Positions 42,747 to 50,537 of a stretch of 64,000 bases of DNA are shown piece after piece. Location of the stretch: the NCBI GenBank assembly GCA_003490145.1, contig QULQ01000004.1:186001-250000 (forward strand). Reading direction: 5' to 3'. Position 1 is the stretch's first letter, and the number at the start of each line of letters is the position of its first letter. Both the position numbers and the translations under genes were made by a program. Under the pieces are notes generated by a model that was not told the DNA's origin, made no database searches, and worked only from the letters and a program-made list of their open reading frames with translations. The DNA comes from Lachnospiraceae bacterium OM04-12BH. GTDB lineage: Bacteria; Bacillota; Clostridia; Lachnospirales; Lachnospiraceae.

Positions 42747-43688
42747 ATGGAGCAACAGGAATTTGATATTATAACCAGAATGAATGAAAAATATATCAAG
42801 ATGAGTAAGGGGCATAAGGCTATTGCTGCTTATATTTCGGATCATTATGATCAGGCAGCCTTTATGACAGCGGCAAAGCTTGGTGAGACAGTAGGGGTCA
42901 GTGAATCAACGGTTGTCCGGTTTGCCATGCATCTTGGATATGAGGGTTATCCGGAGTTTCAGAATGCACTGGCAGAGTGGGTGAAGAACAAGCTGAACAG
43001 TGTGCAGAAGATGGGAGCCAAGTACGGGAAGAGTACCCAGTCGGAGATCCTGACTTCTGTGCTGAGTGCAGATATCGAGAAGATCCAGGATACGATCGTA
43101 AATCTGGATCCGGCAGCCTTTGAGGCGGCAGTTGATATCATTCTGGGAGCGCAGACGATTTATCTGATCGGAGTGAGAAGCTGTGAGCCTCTTGCAGATT
43201 TTCTGCATTTTTATCTGAATATGATCCGCGGCAATGTGGTACTTATAAAGACTACAAGTGTATCGGAGATGTTTGAACAGATGATCCGGGTGGGAGAAAA
43301 GGATGCCGTGATTGGTATCAGTTTTCCCAGATATTCCATGAGAACCCTGAAGGCCATGGAGTTTGCCAACGACAGAAATGCCAAGGTGATCACCATAACA
43401 GACAGCATCCATTCCCCCATGAACCTGTATTCATCCTGCAATCTTCTGGCAAGGAGTGATATGGTTTCCATCGTGGATTCCCTGGTTGCGCCCTTAAGCG
43501 TGATCAATGCCCTTGTAGTGGCGCTCTGCCTACGAAGACCGGATGATGTGAAAAGAAACCTTGAGACGCTAGAGGACGTCTGGAACAATTATCAGGTATA
43601 CTTAAATGATGAGATCAATTTTATCGATGAAGAACCGATTTTGAACTATTCCCTGACGAGACAGGAAGAGGAAGATGGCAATGAATAA
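42747..43688 (+). CDS. MurR/RpiR family transcriptional regulator
   Basis: A 313-residue regulator with an N-terminal HTH_6 domain (MSKGHKAIAAYISDHYDQAAFMTAAKLGETVGVSESTVVRFAMHLGYEGYPEFQ-type pattern) and a C-terminal SIS sugar-phosphate-binding domain (about 125-260, IYLIGVRSCEPLADFL). Such proteins sense phosphosugars such as MurNAc-6-P or ribose-5-P. It overlaps the start of the flavoprotein gene by 14 bp, so the two are coupled. The sensed ligand is unknown. Confidence 0.92.
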   Translation: MEQQEFDIITRMNEKYIKMSKGHKAIAAYISDHYDQAAFMTAAKLGETVGVSESTVVRFAMHLGYEGYPEFQNALAEWVKNKLNSVQKMGAKYGKSTQSEILTSVLSADIEKIQDTIVNLDPAAFEAAVDIILGAQTIYLIGVRSCEPLADFLHFYLNMIRGNVVLIKTTSVSEMFEQMIRVGEKDAVIGISFPRYSMRTLKAMEFANDRNAKVITITDSIHSPMNLYSSCNLLARSDMVSIVDSLVAPLSVINALVVALCLRRPDDVKRNLETLEDVWNNYQVYLNDEINFIDEEPILNYSLTRQEEEDGNE

Positions 43689-44928
43689 GGTAATCGTGAT
43701 CGGCGGCGGTGCAGCGGGCATGATGGCGGCCATCTCAGCAGCTAGAAGGGGTGCCAGGGTAACACTTCTTGAAAAGAATGAGAAGACCGGAAAGAAGATA
43801 TATATCACTGGAAAGGGACGCTGCAATCTGACAAATGCCTGTGAGACAGAAGACTTCTTTTCCCATGTAATCACCAATGGAAAATTCCTTTACAGCAGTG
43901 TTTACCAGATGGACAGCCATGCCGTTATGACGTTTTTTGAAGAGGCAGGATGCAGTCTGAAGACAGAACGGGGAGAGAGGGTATTTCCTGTTTCAGACCA
44001 TTCCTCTGATGTGATAAATACCCTGAACCGTCAGATGGAAAAGTACCATGTGAAGGTGCTGCTCCATACGAAGGTGGAACAGATCGAGGTGGGAGAGGAT
44101 CAGCAGACTCCTGGCGTGACGGGTGTTCTTCTTTCTGACGGGAAGAGACTTCCGGCAGATGCAGTCATTGTGGCTACCGGTGGTATGTCCTATGCTTCTA
44201 CCGGTTCAACAGGAGACGGCTACCGGTTTGCAAAGAAGCTTTCCCATACTGTGAAGGAGCCGGTGCCGGCACTGGTGCCTCTGACAGTAAAAGAGGAATG
44301 GTGCAGGCTTCTTCAGGGACTTTCCCTGAAAAATGTGTCGGTGACGCTTTTTTCAGAAAAAAAGAAAAAGCTATACGAAGGCTTTGGAGAAATGCTGTTT
44401 ACCCACTTTGGAATCAGTGGTCCACTGATTTTAAGTGCCAGCAGCTATTATGTGAAAAAGGGAAAGAAGGAACCTGTGTCCCTAGTGCTTGATCTGAAGC
44501 CGGCACTTTCCATGGAACAGCTTGATAAACGTATCCTCCGGGATTTTGAAGAGAATAAAAACAAACAGTTTAAAAACAGTCTGGATGCGCTCCTGCCTGC
44601 AAAACTGGTACCGGTGATCGTAGCGCTGTCCGGCATCGAACCGGAAAAGCAGATTAATGAGGTGACAAGACAGGAGAGGGAAGGACTCTGTTATCTGCTG
44701 AAGCAGCTGACCATGACAGTGACGGGAACAAGAGGCTTTAATGAGGCGATCATCACACAGGGCGGTGTGAATGTGAAGGAAGTCAATCCGTCCACCATGG
44801 AGTCAAAACTGGTCAGGGGACTGTATTTTGCAGGAGAGGTGCTGGATCTGGATGCAGTGACAGGAGGCTTTAATCTGCAGATTGCATGGTCAACAGGGAA
44901 TCTGGCCGGGATCAGTGCAGCGGGATGA
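43675..44928 (+). CDS. HI0933/BaiN-type NAD(P)/FAD-dependent oxidoreductase
   Basis: A 417-residue flavoprotein. The dinucleotide-binding loop VIGGGAAGMMAAISAARRGA is at the N-terminus, followed by KKIYITGKGRCNLTNAC, typical of the HI0933 family. GGMSYASTGSTGDGY and the C-terminal GLYFAGEVLDLDAVTGGFNLQIAWSTG complete the pattern. One characterised relative, BaiN of Clostridium, reduces bile-acid intermediates, but the family is broad and the substrate here is unproven. It is coupled to the upstream RpiR gene and followed 14 bp later by a lipoprotein gene. Confidence 0.88.
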   Translation: MAMNKVIVIGGGAAGMMAAISAARRGARVTLLEKNEKTGKKIYITGKGRCNLTNACETEDFFSHVITNGKFLYSSVYQMDSHAVMTFFEEAGCSLKTERGERVFPVSDHSSDVINTLNRQMEKYHVKVLLHTKVEQIEVGEDQQTPGVTGVLLSDGKRLPADAVIVATGGMSYASTGSTGDGYRFAKKLSHTVKEPVPALVPLTVKEEWCRLLQGLSLKNVSVTLFSEKKKKLYEGFGEMLFTHFGISGPLILSASSYYVKKGKKEPVSLVLDLKPALSMEQLDKRILRDFEENKNKQFKNSLDALLPAKLVPVIVALSGIEPEKQINEVTRQEREGLCYLLKQLTMTVTGTRGFNEAIITQGGVNVKEVNPSTMESKLVRGLYFAGEVLDLDAVTGGFNLQIAWSTGNLAGISAAG

Positions 44929-44942
44929 GGAGAAGAGTGAAA

Positions 44943-45617
44943 ATGAGAAAATGGACTATGAGAATCAGCGCAGTGCTGATGGCAGCGATGATGCTTTCGG
45001 GATGTGGAAAGCAGCCGGCTGCAGACGCAACAGATGAGACAGCAGTACAGACAGAAGAAGTGTCCGGTGATGAGGAAATACCAAGTGATATTCCGAACTC
45101 TTTTGTAGAGGAACAGGCAGGAAAGACAGAGTTTGATTCCTATGATGAACTAATCAGTAATATGACAGCAGGACAGGCATATGCTTATGTAACACTGACA
45201 GGATACGAGGGAGACGTTCTTCTGATCACAGATCAGACATATGATGATAATGGAAGCACAGCGGCCATGATGGCATATGTTTATCTGAAGGAGAATGGAA
45301 AGGTGAGATTTGCTACTGTCGTTGGCGGCAGTGACACGGCTTATCCGGTCAGATATGCAGACCATGTGTTATATACAGCAGGAAATCATGAATTCTGCAG
45401 CTACTTTGTATCTGAAGAAACCCAGGGTGTTATGGTGAAGGACTCTGTTATGGAATCCTTTGATGAAAATGGCACAGCAACCTACATCGGATTTTTAAGA
45501 GAGAAAAACACCTTTGATAATGATGAAGAGATCGATACCGATTCAGATCAGATATTTAAGGAAAAAACGGCGGAATATGGTGCCGCTGCAGTAGTTGACT
45601 TTACGGTAGTGGAATAA
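44943..45617 (+). CDS. Predicted lipoprotein, unknown function
   Basis: A 224-residue protein. The ATG at 44943 (gaggagaagag upstream) gives a compact signal: MRKWTMRIS, a hydrophobic core and lipobox LSGC. The open frame further upstream overlaps the flavoprotein gene. The mature part is acidic with predicted beta-strands (AYVTLTGYEGDVLLITDQTYDDNG) and looks like a small ligand-binding or flavin-neighbour domain, but I do not recognise a family. Confidence 0.75.
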   Translation: MRKWTMRISAVLMAAMMLSGCGKQPAADATDETAVQTEEVSGDEEIPSDIPNSFVEEQAGKTEFDSYDELISNMTAGQAYAYVTLTGYEGDVLLITDQTYDDNGSTAAMMAYVYLKENGKVRFATVVGGSDTAYPVRYADHVLYTAGNHEFCSYFVSEETQGVMVKDSVMESFDENGTATYIGFLREKNTFDNDEEIDTDSDQIFKEKTAEYGAAAVVDFTVVE

Positions 45618-45643
45618 CAATAAAAGGGGGCAACGGTATTGCT

Positions 45644-46585
45644 ATGAAAAGGGTTGTTATTTTCGGGGGAGGTACAGGGCTGTCCTGCATCCTGTCCGGC
45701 TTAAAGCTTTTCCCAATCGATGTGACGACAGTGATCGCTGTCAGTGATAATGGGAGCAGTACGGGGAAGCTGAAGGAAGAACTGAATATACCGGCAGTAG
45801 GTGATGTGGGAAAGGTTCTTCTTTCCATGGCAAATGTAGATGAGGATTTTATAGATCTCCTGAGCTATCGTTTTCAGAAAGGATCCTTAAATACACATCC
45901 TGTCAGAAACATCGTACTGGCAGCATTGATTGATCTTAAGGGGAATCTGACAGAGGCAACCAAATATATGTGTAAGCTCCTTGATATCAAAGGAACGGTA
46001 CTTCCTCTGACAGGAGAGAAGATAGATCTTGTAGGAGAGAGCACGGGAAAGGAATACTTTGGAGAAGAGGCTGTCAGCCGGAATATCCGGAATATCAGCC
46101 GTCTGACCTATGATCACGATATTAAGATTGAGCAGGAGATCCAGGAGAAGATCGGAGAGGCAGATCTGATCATTTTCAGTGCCGGAAGCCTGTACACCAG
46201 TATCATTCCCCATCTGCTTGCACCGGAAGTCAGAAATGCACTTGAAGAAACAAGGGCTCCGCTTTTATACATATCCAATCTGGTAACCCAGCCGGGAGAA
46301 ACAGATATCCAGTCTGTCAGCCAGCATGTGGAGGTGCTGAATGAATACCTTGGTTCCAGAAAGATCGATCTTGTAGTTGCCAACAATGGGACCGTGGATG
46401 AAGAGGTCAGGGAACGATATTTAAGCTCCGAGAACAAAAGGATTGTCCAGGTTGATCATGATACATTGGCAAAAATGGGTGTCCAGGTCATAGAAGATGA
46501 TATTTTCTGCATTGAGAATGAAAAAATCAGGCACAATGCATTGAAAACAGCTTTTCTGATTTTTTCCTATCTGATGGAAGGTTAA
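45644..46585 (+). CDS. YvcK/CofD-like protein (gluconeogenesis factor family)
   Basis: A 313-residue CofD-fold protein. It begins KRVVIFGGGTGLSCILSGLK and has VSDNGSSTGKLKEEL and LVTQPGETDIQSVSQHVEVL, all typical of YvcK. In Bacillus YvcK is needed for growth on gluconeogenic substrates and binds UDP-sugars to influence cell-wall precursor supply. The usual neighbours rapZ and whiA are not present here, so the identity rests on sequence. It starts 26 bp after the lipoprotein gene. Confidence 0.88.
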   Translation: MKRVVIFGGGTGLSCILSGLKLFPIDVTTVIAVSDNGSSTGKLKEELNIPAVGDVGKVLLSMANVDEDFIDLLSYRFQKGSLNTHPVRNIVLAALIDLKGNLTEATKYMCKLLDIKGTVLPLTGEKIDLVGESTGKEYFGEEAVSRNIRNISRLTYDHDIKIEQEIQEKIGEADLIIFSAGSLYTSIIPHLLAPEVRNALEETRAPLLYISNLVTQPGETDIQSVSQHVEVLNEYLGSRKIDLVVANNGTVDEEVRERYLSSENKRIVQVDHDTLAKMGVQVIEDDIFCIENEKIRHNALKTAFLIFSYLMEG

Positions 46586-46619
46586 AAGAGAAAAGCAGGG
46601 GATAAGGAAGCTATAGAAA

Positions 46620-47690
46620 ATGGGAAAATTTAAAAAAATTCTGTTTCAGGATGTGGAAAATCCAAATGAAAGTGCAGATGGTCCGATCACACTTCGGATC
46701 AGTGCACTGGTCATGATGATCTATCTGCTGATCATATCTGTTACATTAGTAATGGTACATCATGTCTGGTGGATGGCCGGTAACCTGCTTTTTGTTGCAA
46801 TATATGGTTATCTGCTGTATTTAACCTATGAGAATCATACAAGGACAGCACTGATTCTTTATAATATCGTTATGCTGGGAGCAGTCTGCTTTAATGTGAT
46901 GCTGATCGGATGGGACAGTGGACTTCAGCATTTTCTTTTTACACTGGTACTGCTGGATCTGCTTTTTACTTATTTAAGCAAGTGGAGCCAGGGTGTGGTA
47001 GTGATGGGATTGTGTGCGGCAAGGCTCGGTCTGTATTTTTTCTGCCGTGAACACGGAAAAATAGTTCAGATTGAGGGAGCCTGCGATATTTTTCTGCAGG
47101 TGCTTACAACAGTGGTAGTATTTGTTCTGCTTTATTTAAGTGGACTGATGCTTTCCAAGGACTCCCAGGCAGTTGAGAGAAAACTGATGAAATATAACAA
47201 TGAGCTCCAGCAGGCAGCCAATACAGACACGCTGACGAAGCTGTGGAACCGGCATTATCTGATGCATTATATGGGAGAAAAGGTGGAGCATCCGGATGAT
47301 TTTCTGTCCATTGCCATCGGAGATATTGATTTTTTTAAAAAGGTCAATGATACCTACGGACATGAATGTGGAGATGAAGTACTGCGTACACTGGCGAATA
47401 TCTTCAAAAAGGAGATGGAAGGACATGGTGTGGCAGCAAGATGGGGAGGAGAGGAATTTATCTTCCTGTTTGAGGGGGCAAACGGGGATGAAGCAAAGAT
47501 TCTGCTTGCACATCTCCAAAATGCGGTACGCAAGGCTACAATCACCTATGGAGAGGTGCAGCTTAGGGTAACCATGACCTTCGGACTTGTGGAGTACGAT
47601 ACCAAGCTTCGCCTGGATGAGAATATTAGCATAGCAGATGAGCGCTTATATATTGGAAAAGAAAATGGCCGGGACCGGATCATTTATTAA
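46620..47690 (+). CDS. Membrane diguanylate cyclase (GGDEF)
   Basis: A 356-residue protein with about six hydrophobic helices in the first 180 residues and no large outer domain, then a coiled linker (VERKLMKYNNELQQAAN) and a GGDEF domain. The catalytic motif is WGGEEF (about 274-279), with DIDFFKKVNDTYGHECGDE before it, so it should make cyclic di-GMP. No RxxD inhibitory site lies at the usual distance. It is the last core gene before the accessory region. The ligand is unknown. Confidence 0.9.
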   Translation: MGKFKKILFQDVENPNESADGPITLRISALVMMIYLLIISVTLVMVHHVWWMAGNLLFVAIYGYLLYLTYENHTRTALILYNIVMLGAVCFNVMLIGWDSGLQHFLFTLVLLDLLFTYLSKWSQGVVVMGLCAARLGLYFFCREHGKIVQIEGACDIFLQVLTTVVVFVLLYLSGLMLSKDSQAVERKLMKYNNELQQAANTDTLTKLWNRHYLMHYMGEKVEHPDDFLSIAIGDIDFFKKVNDTYGHECGDEVLRTLANIFKKEMEGHGVAARWGGEEFIFLFEGANGDEAKILLAHLQNAVRKATITYGEVQLRVTMTFGLVEYDTKLRLDENISIADERLYIGKENGRDRIIY

Positions 47691-47762
47691 CACAGAAAAT
47701 CCTGGGGATAAGAATGAAAATTAAACTTGAATTCGGCAAGTACCGAATTATGGCATAGTTGC

Positions 47763-47861
47763 TCAACCGGATTTGATCTCATCAATAGAGGTTTCAGCGG
47801 TACAACGCTTGTTATAGTCATTGAAAATCTCTGCTGTTGCTGTCTTTTGTGTTATATTCAT
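47763..47861 (-). CDS. Minus-strand mini-ORF, possibly a truncated small protein
   Basis: A 32-residue frame begins MNITQKTATAEIFNDYNK, preceded on the minus strand by a textbook AAAGGAGG ribosome binding site at proper spacing. A TATAAT inside a palindrome lies upstream. The peptide has no recognised family, though its charged helical start resembles the N-terminus of a small DNA-binding or antitoxin protein cut short. The strong translation signals suggest either a real small gene or the surviving head of a larger one. Confidence 0.4.
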   Translation of the reverse strand: MNITQKTATAEIFNDYNKRCTAETSIDEIKSG

Positions 47862-47901
47862 TACAGAATCCTCCTTTGGTGAAGTGATGTTTGGTGATAC
47901 T

Positions 47902-47925
47902 TACATTATACTTTACCATAATGTA
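47902..47925 (-). promoter_or_regulatory. Operator-like palindrome over the mini-ORF promoter
   Basis: TACATTAT and ATAATGTA are perfect 8-bp inverted arms separated by 8 bp. The left arm overlaps a minus-strand TATAAT (47905-47910), so a dimeric repressor bound here would block the mini-ORF promoter. The -35 is weak. Confidence 0.55.
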
Positions 47926-48028
47926 GGATTCTATTTATTTTAGCAGATACCGCATCAAATTATCACAGCAAAACGTAGAAAGTGGCGTAAAATCAAGGAA
48001 AATCAGTATTTTCAAGGAGTTTTAAAGC

Positions 48029-48072
48029 ATGATAAAATATTATTTGTGTGCCACGGCACTCCAGTTTTATGA
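48029..48072 (+). pseudogene. Frameshifted start of a low-molecular-weight protein tyrosine phosphatase
   Basis: Behind an aaggagt site, the ATG at 48029 is followed by a one-base frameshift in an A run. In the shifted frame the residues are KILFVCHG, the family's N-terminal strand and start of the CX5R loop, and translation then stops at 48070. The rest of the gene is missing. A second dead copy lies near 63282. Confidence 0.6.
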
Positions 48073-48134
48073 TAATGCATACCTTCGCAGACTGGGGCAA
48101 CACAGGGCAGAATATGGCAGAAAGTATTGGAATT

Positions 48135-48240
48135 ACTACGGTTTAGACTACTAAGGCTCATGGCTGGAAGTGGGATAAAGGCAAAGGGGTTGGGAGGATT
48201 CCTTAGTAGTAAGGGACTACTTGCAGGCAATGTAGTAGAT
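48135..48240. repeat. Left cluster of GACTAC-type repeats, possible attachment site
   Basis: ACTACGGTTTAGACTACTA (48135-48153) is followed by an inverted copy of ACTACTAAGG (48147-48156) as CCTTAGTAGT (48201-48210) and by GACTAC at 48215. A close relative, ACTACGATTTGACTACTA, is at the right end of the region (63126). Confidence 0.45.
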
Positions 48241-48278
48241 TTTTTATTGATGGAAATGCGGAAAAAATATAAAAACTA

Positions 48279-48307
48279 TTGCAATTTTTCTGAGTTTTGA
48301 ATATACT
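48279..48307 (+). promoter_or_regulatory. Promoter of the abiF-like RNA
   Basis: TTGCAA (48279-48284), a 17-bp spacer and TATACT (48302-48307); predicted start near 48314. Confidence 0.7.
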
Positions 48308-48313
48308 ATATGT

Positions 48314-48377
48314 AACAGAGTTGCCCGAAGTCTTTTGGACATTGGGGACCAAGCTGAGTCGTGTGCTCAGCTTTTTT
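48314..48377 (+). ncRNA. abiF-motif-like structured RNA with terminator
   Basis: A compact structured leader of about 64 nt. GCCC (from 48322) can pair with GGGG (48344-48347), enclosing an inner GTC(5)GAC hairpin. Then comes a perfect terminator stem AAGCTGAG/CTCAGCTT (48351-48358 and 48366-48373) with T6. A terminated, structured RNA directly before an Abi_2-type gene is the layout of the abiF RNA motif, described bioinformatically upstream of abiF genes. The Abi gene here is collapsed, so the RNA may be a relic. Assignment rests on layout and remembered pattern, not on a covariance search. Confidence 0.55.
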
Positions 48378-48395
48378 ACGTTAAGGAGAGATTTT

Positions 48396-48627
48396 ATGGA
48401 TTTGAAAAAAACCATTGACCTTTGATGAACAGTTAGATAAGTTAATAGTTCACGGGATGATTGTCGCTGATAGAGAAAATTTACTGAAAAGACTTCCAGA
48501 TGAAAGCAGTAAAAAATCTTTGATCCAAACAGTGGAAGCTGTGATAGATGAGTATAGGGATGACATTGATTTGAATCTGATTGGATTTCCAGAGAAATAT
48601 TTGGAAATTATGGAAAATAATTTGTGA
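48396..48627 (+). pseudogene. Collapsed Abi_2 (AbiD/AbiF-type) abortive infection gene
   Basis: A good AAGGAGAG site precedes the ATG at 48396, but that frame stops after nine codons; the conserved residues continue in another frame from 48415 (TFDEQLDKLIVHGMIVADRE), as expected of an Abi_2 N-terminus. After about 25 residues the sequence jumps to what looks like the Abi_2 C-terminus (IDEYRDDIDLNLIGFP). About 200 residues of the core are missing. So the gene carries both a frameshift and a large internal deletion. An A7 run at the shift could in principle allow slippage, but the deletion argues for a dead gene. Confidence 0.6.
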
Positions 48628-48659
48628 AAAACATAATTATTACATAATACAAGAACTTT

Positions 48660-48704
48660 AAAAACCATAATTAATAGTAGAGGTGACTATTAGTTATGGT
48701 TTTT
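48660..48704 (+). terminator. Terminator after the Abi remnant
   Basis: An 11-bp stem AAAAACCATAA/TTATGGTTTTT with an inner ATAGT/ACTAT helix. It is symmetrical, so it could act in both directions. Confidence 0.85.
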
Positions 48705-49002
48705 GTTTTGTGTTTTTTCTGTGCAGAAATGTATTGATTTATATTGGTCTATTGGTGAGTATGTATCAAAACAAATTGATGTAAATGGTTGGGGCAAGTC
48801 TACTGTGAAGGCTTTGTCTGAATATATATTGAGTAAAGAACCTGGAATTAGAGGATATTCATCACAAAATATTTGGAGAATGAAACAGTTTTATGAAACC
48901 CTTCTCTTTGACCGGGAGCTGAGCCTGGATACCTATGTGGCGGGTGGCAGGATTTTCAGAAAAGACGGAAGGATTCTGAAAAAAGGAACCTATGAAGCAT
49001 AG
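48705..49002 (+). pseudogene. DUF1016 (YhcG/PDDEXK-type) N-terminal fragment fused to foreign tail
   Basis: Residues CIDLYWSIGEYVSKQID, GWGKSTVKALSEYIL and IRGYSSQNIWRMKQFYET match the DUF1016 N-terminal domain, a family with a C-terminal PDDEXK nuclease. The proper N-terminus is missing: the frame opens inside a terminator hairpin. After about position 48897 the base composition rises in GC and the residues (LLFDRELSLDTYVAGGRIF) no longer match the family, marking a recombination joint. The nuclease half is gone. The frame is open but is almost certainly not functional. Confidence 0.7.
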
Positions 49003-49012
49003 CGCAGATTGG

Positions 49013-49036
49013 AAAGGGGGTGTATCTCCCCTTTTT
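49013..49036 (+). terminator. Terminator before the MgtE leader
   Basis: AAAGGGG/CCCCTTT stem with a short loop, followed by T5; it insulates the mgtE leader from upstream. Confidence 0.8.
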
Positions 49037-49089
49037 AAATGCTATATTCACAAAGGAAGAATAAAACCACAATCCAGGAGGTGAATTTC

Positions 49090-49188
49090 ATGGACAGCTG
49101 CGACAGTTCGGGACGAAGTAGAAACTGCGGTGCGAATAAAATAAGTGGCGGTATGCAGCTGTGCGTGAAGTTCCCTGTGAGAATATAA
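49090..49188 (+). CDS. Putative leader peptide upstream of MgtE
   Basis: A 32-residue frame beginning MDSCDSSGRSRNCGANK starts 8 bases after a perfect AGGAGGTG site. It has three Cys and is Ser/Gly-rich, ending KFPVRI. Its last 38 bases form the 5' arm and loop of an attenuator-like hairpin whose 3' arm begins 3 bases after the stop codon. That geometry suggests ribosome position decides whether the hairpin forms, as in MgtL-type control. No family is recognised, and it may be specific to this locus. Confidence 0.45.
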   Translation: MDSCDSSGRSRNCGANKISGGMQLCVKFPVRI

Positions 49189-49204
49189 CGGCTGCATGCT
49201 TTTT
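49151..49204 (+). promoter_or_regulatory. Attenuator-like hairpin overlapping the leader peptide stop
   Basis: GTATGCAGC (49151-49159) pairs with GCTGCATGC (49191-49199) over nine positions with one G-T wobble, followed by T5. The 31-base loop contains the end of the leader peptide gene. Confidence 0.5.
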
Positions 49205-49260
49205 GTGCGTTGCCTCTTAAGAATCATTCACGCCGTATCAGAAAGGTATGGAGGCAGAAA

Positions 49261-50400
49261 ATGACAAAGTATGTAGAGGAATTGATTGAAATTATCCGGG
49301 CAGGTCTGTCACGGGAGGAGCTGGTAGATTGGCTCTTTGATTACCACGACAATGATATAGCGGATGCCCTGGAGCTTCTGACGCCGGAGGAGAGAAAACG
49401 CCTGTATTCAGCTCTAGGCGCGGAGCGTGTGGCGGAGATTTTCGCCTATCTGGACGACGGCGATGTGTATCTGAAGGAGCTGTCTTTAAAACAGCAGGCC
49501 AAGGTCATTTCCAAGATGGATTCCGACGATGCGGTAGACATTCTGGAGGAAGTGGACGACGACACAAAGTGTAAAATTCTGGGAATGCTGGACAAAGAGG
49601 CCAGCGAGGACGTCCAGCTTCTGTTGTCCTATGACGAGGATGAAATCGGAAGCTACATGACCACCAATTTTATCCTGATCCACAACGACCTGACTGTCCG
49701 GGAGGCTATGCGGGAGCTGGTGAAGCAGGCCGGGGAAAATGATAACATTTCCACGATTTACGTGGTTGACTGGGCGGAGCAGTATTACGGCGCCATTGAG
49801 CTGCAGGATCTGATCATCGCAAGGGAGCATACGGAGCTGGAGGATCTGATCAACCGTTCTTATCCCTATGTCATGGATCATGAGAAAATCAGCGAGTGTA
49901 TCGAGAAAATCAAGGACTACGCGGAGGATTCCATTCCCGTACTGCTGGAGGATCGAAGTATCGGTGGTATCATCACCACCCAGGATATCGTGGAAATCGT
50001 GGACGACGAGATGGGCGGCGATTACGCAAAGCTGGCTGGTCTGATCGCGGAGGAGGACTTAAACGAAACTACCCGGGAGAGCATCCGCAAAAGATTGCCC
50101 TGGCTGGTGATTCTGACAGTGATGGTCCTGCTGTTCCTGGGAGCCTACATTCATCTGTTTAAGGGCTTTTCCCTGGGCTATTCTATGATGATTTCCGCCT
50201 GCGTGGGCGTATCCCTGGTGGGAGCCATGGTGGTGTCCAGCTTGGTGGGAACCCTGACGCCGATTTTCTTTAAAAAGGTAGGCGTGGATCCGGCCGTAGC
50301 GTCCGGACCACTGATCACGACCATCAACGACCTAGTGGCCATCGTGGTGTATTACGGGCTGGTGGCCGTGGTGCTGATTGATATCATTCATCTGGTGTAA
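49261..50400 (+). CDS. MgtE-family magnesium transporter with shortened membrane domain
   Basis: MgtE is a Mg2+-gated channel-like transporter. Start ATG 49261 follows GGAGG and gives 379 residues. The cytoplasmic N domain (helical repeats, about 1-125) and the paired CBS domains (about 130-255: YMTTNFILIHNDLTVREAMREL, DSIPVLLEDRSIGGIITTQDIVE) are complete. The membrane part has only three clear helices. After RLPWLVILTVMVLLFLGAYI it passes directly to a segment resembling TM4, then to DPAVASGPLITTINDLV (the pore-lining TM5 motif), so TM2-TM3 seem deleted; normal MgtE is about 450 residues. Codons are richer in G/C than those of neighbours, suggesting transfer. Confidence 0.8.
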   Translation: MTKYVEELIEIIRAGLSREELVDWLFDYHDNDIADALELLTPEERKRLYSALGAERVAEIFAYLDDGDVYLKELSLKQQAKVISKMDSDDAVDILEEVDDDTKCKILGMLDKEASEDVQLLLSYDEDEIGSYMTTNFILIHNDLTVREAMRELVKQAGENDNISTIYVVDWAEQYYGAIELQDLIIAREHTELEDLINRSYPYVMDHEKISECIEKIKDYAEDSIPVLLEDRSIGGIITTQDIVEIVDDEMGGDYAKLAGLIAEEDLNETTRESIRKRLPWLVILTVMVLLFLGAYIHLFKGFSLGYSMMISACVGVSLVGAMVVSSLVGTLTPIFFKKVGVDPAVASGPLITTINDLVAIVVYYGLVAVVLIDIIHLV

Positions 50401-50429
50401 AATCATTATTTTTAAAATCGAAAAAACAA

Positions 50430-50465
50430 AAGGCGGATAGGGGGTTCCGTATCCGCCTTAATTTT
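50430..50465 (+). terminator. mgtE terminator
   Basis: AAGGCGGATA/TATCCGCCTT 10-bp stem with a G-rich loop, followed by AATTTTAT. Confidence 0.85.
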
Positions 50466-50537
50466 ATATGATATATACAAAAATGAGCTAAAAATTTGTG
50501 AAAATAGCTAAAAAAATAAAGAAAACAGACTTGGTAA

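Larger units (their letters stand above)
47691..48028. other. Accessory-region left boundary, mostly non-coding
   Basis: After the GGDEF stop the sequence becomes AT-rich and non-coding on the plus strand. It holds a hairpin AATTCGG(6)CCGAATT (47730-47749), a minus-strand mini-ORF with an operator-like palindrome, and the approach to the phosphatase remnant. I found no tRNA. Confidence 0.6.

Noticed and set aside
48415..48627. Functional 70-residue gene expressed by slippage at A7
   Set aside because: The frame could be reached by slippage, but the product lacks the middle of the Abi_2 domain, so decay is the simpler reading.
49037..49260. M-box magnesium riboswitch before mgtE
   Set aside because: The conserved M-box core segments are not recognisable; the leader fits a small ORF plus attenuator better.
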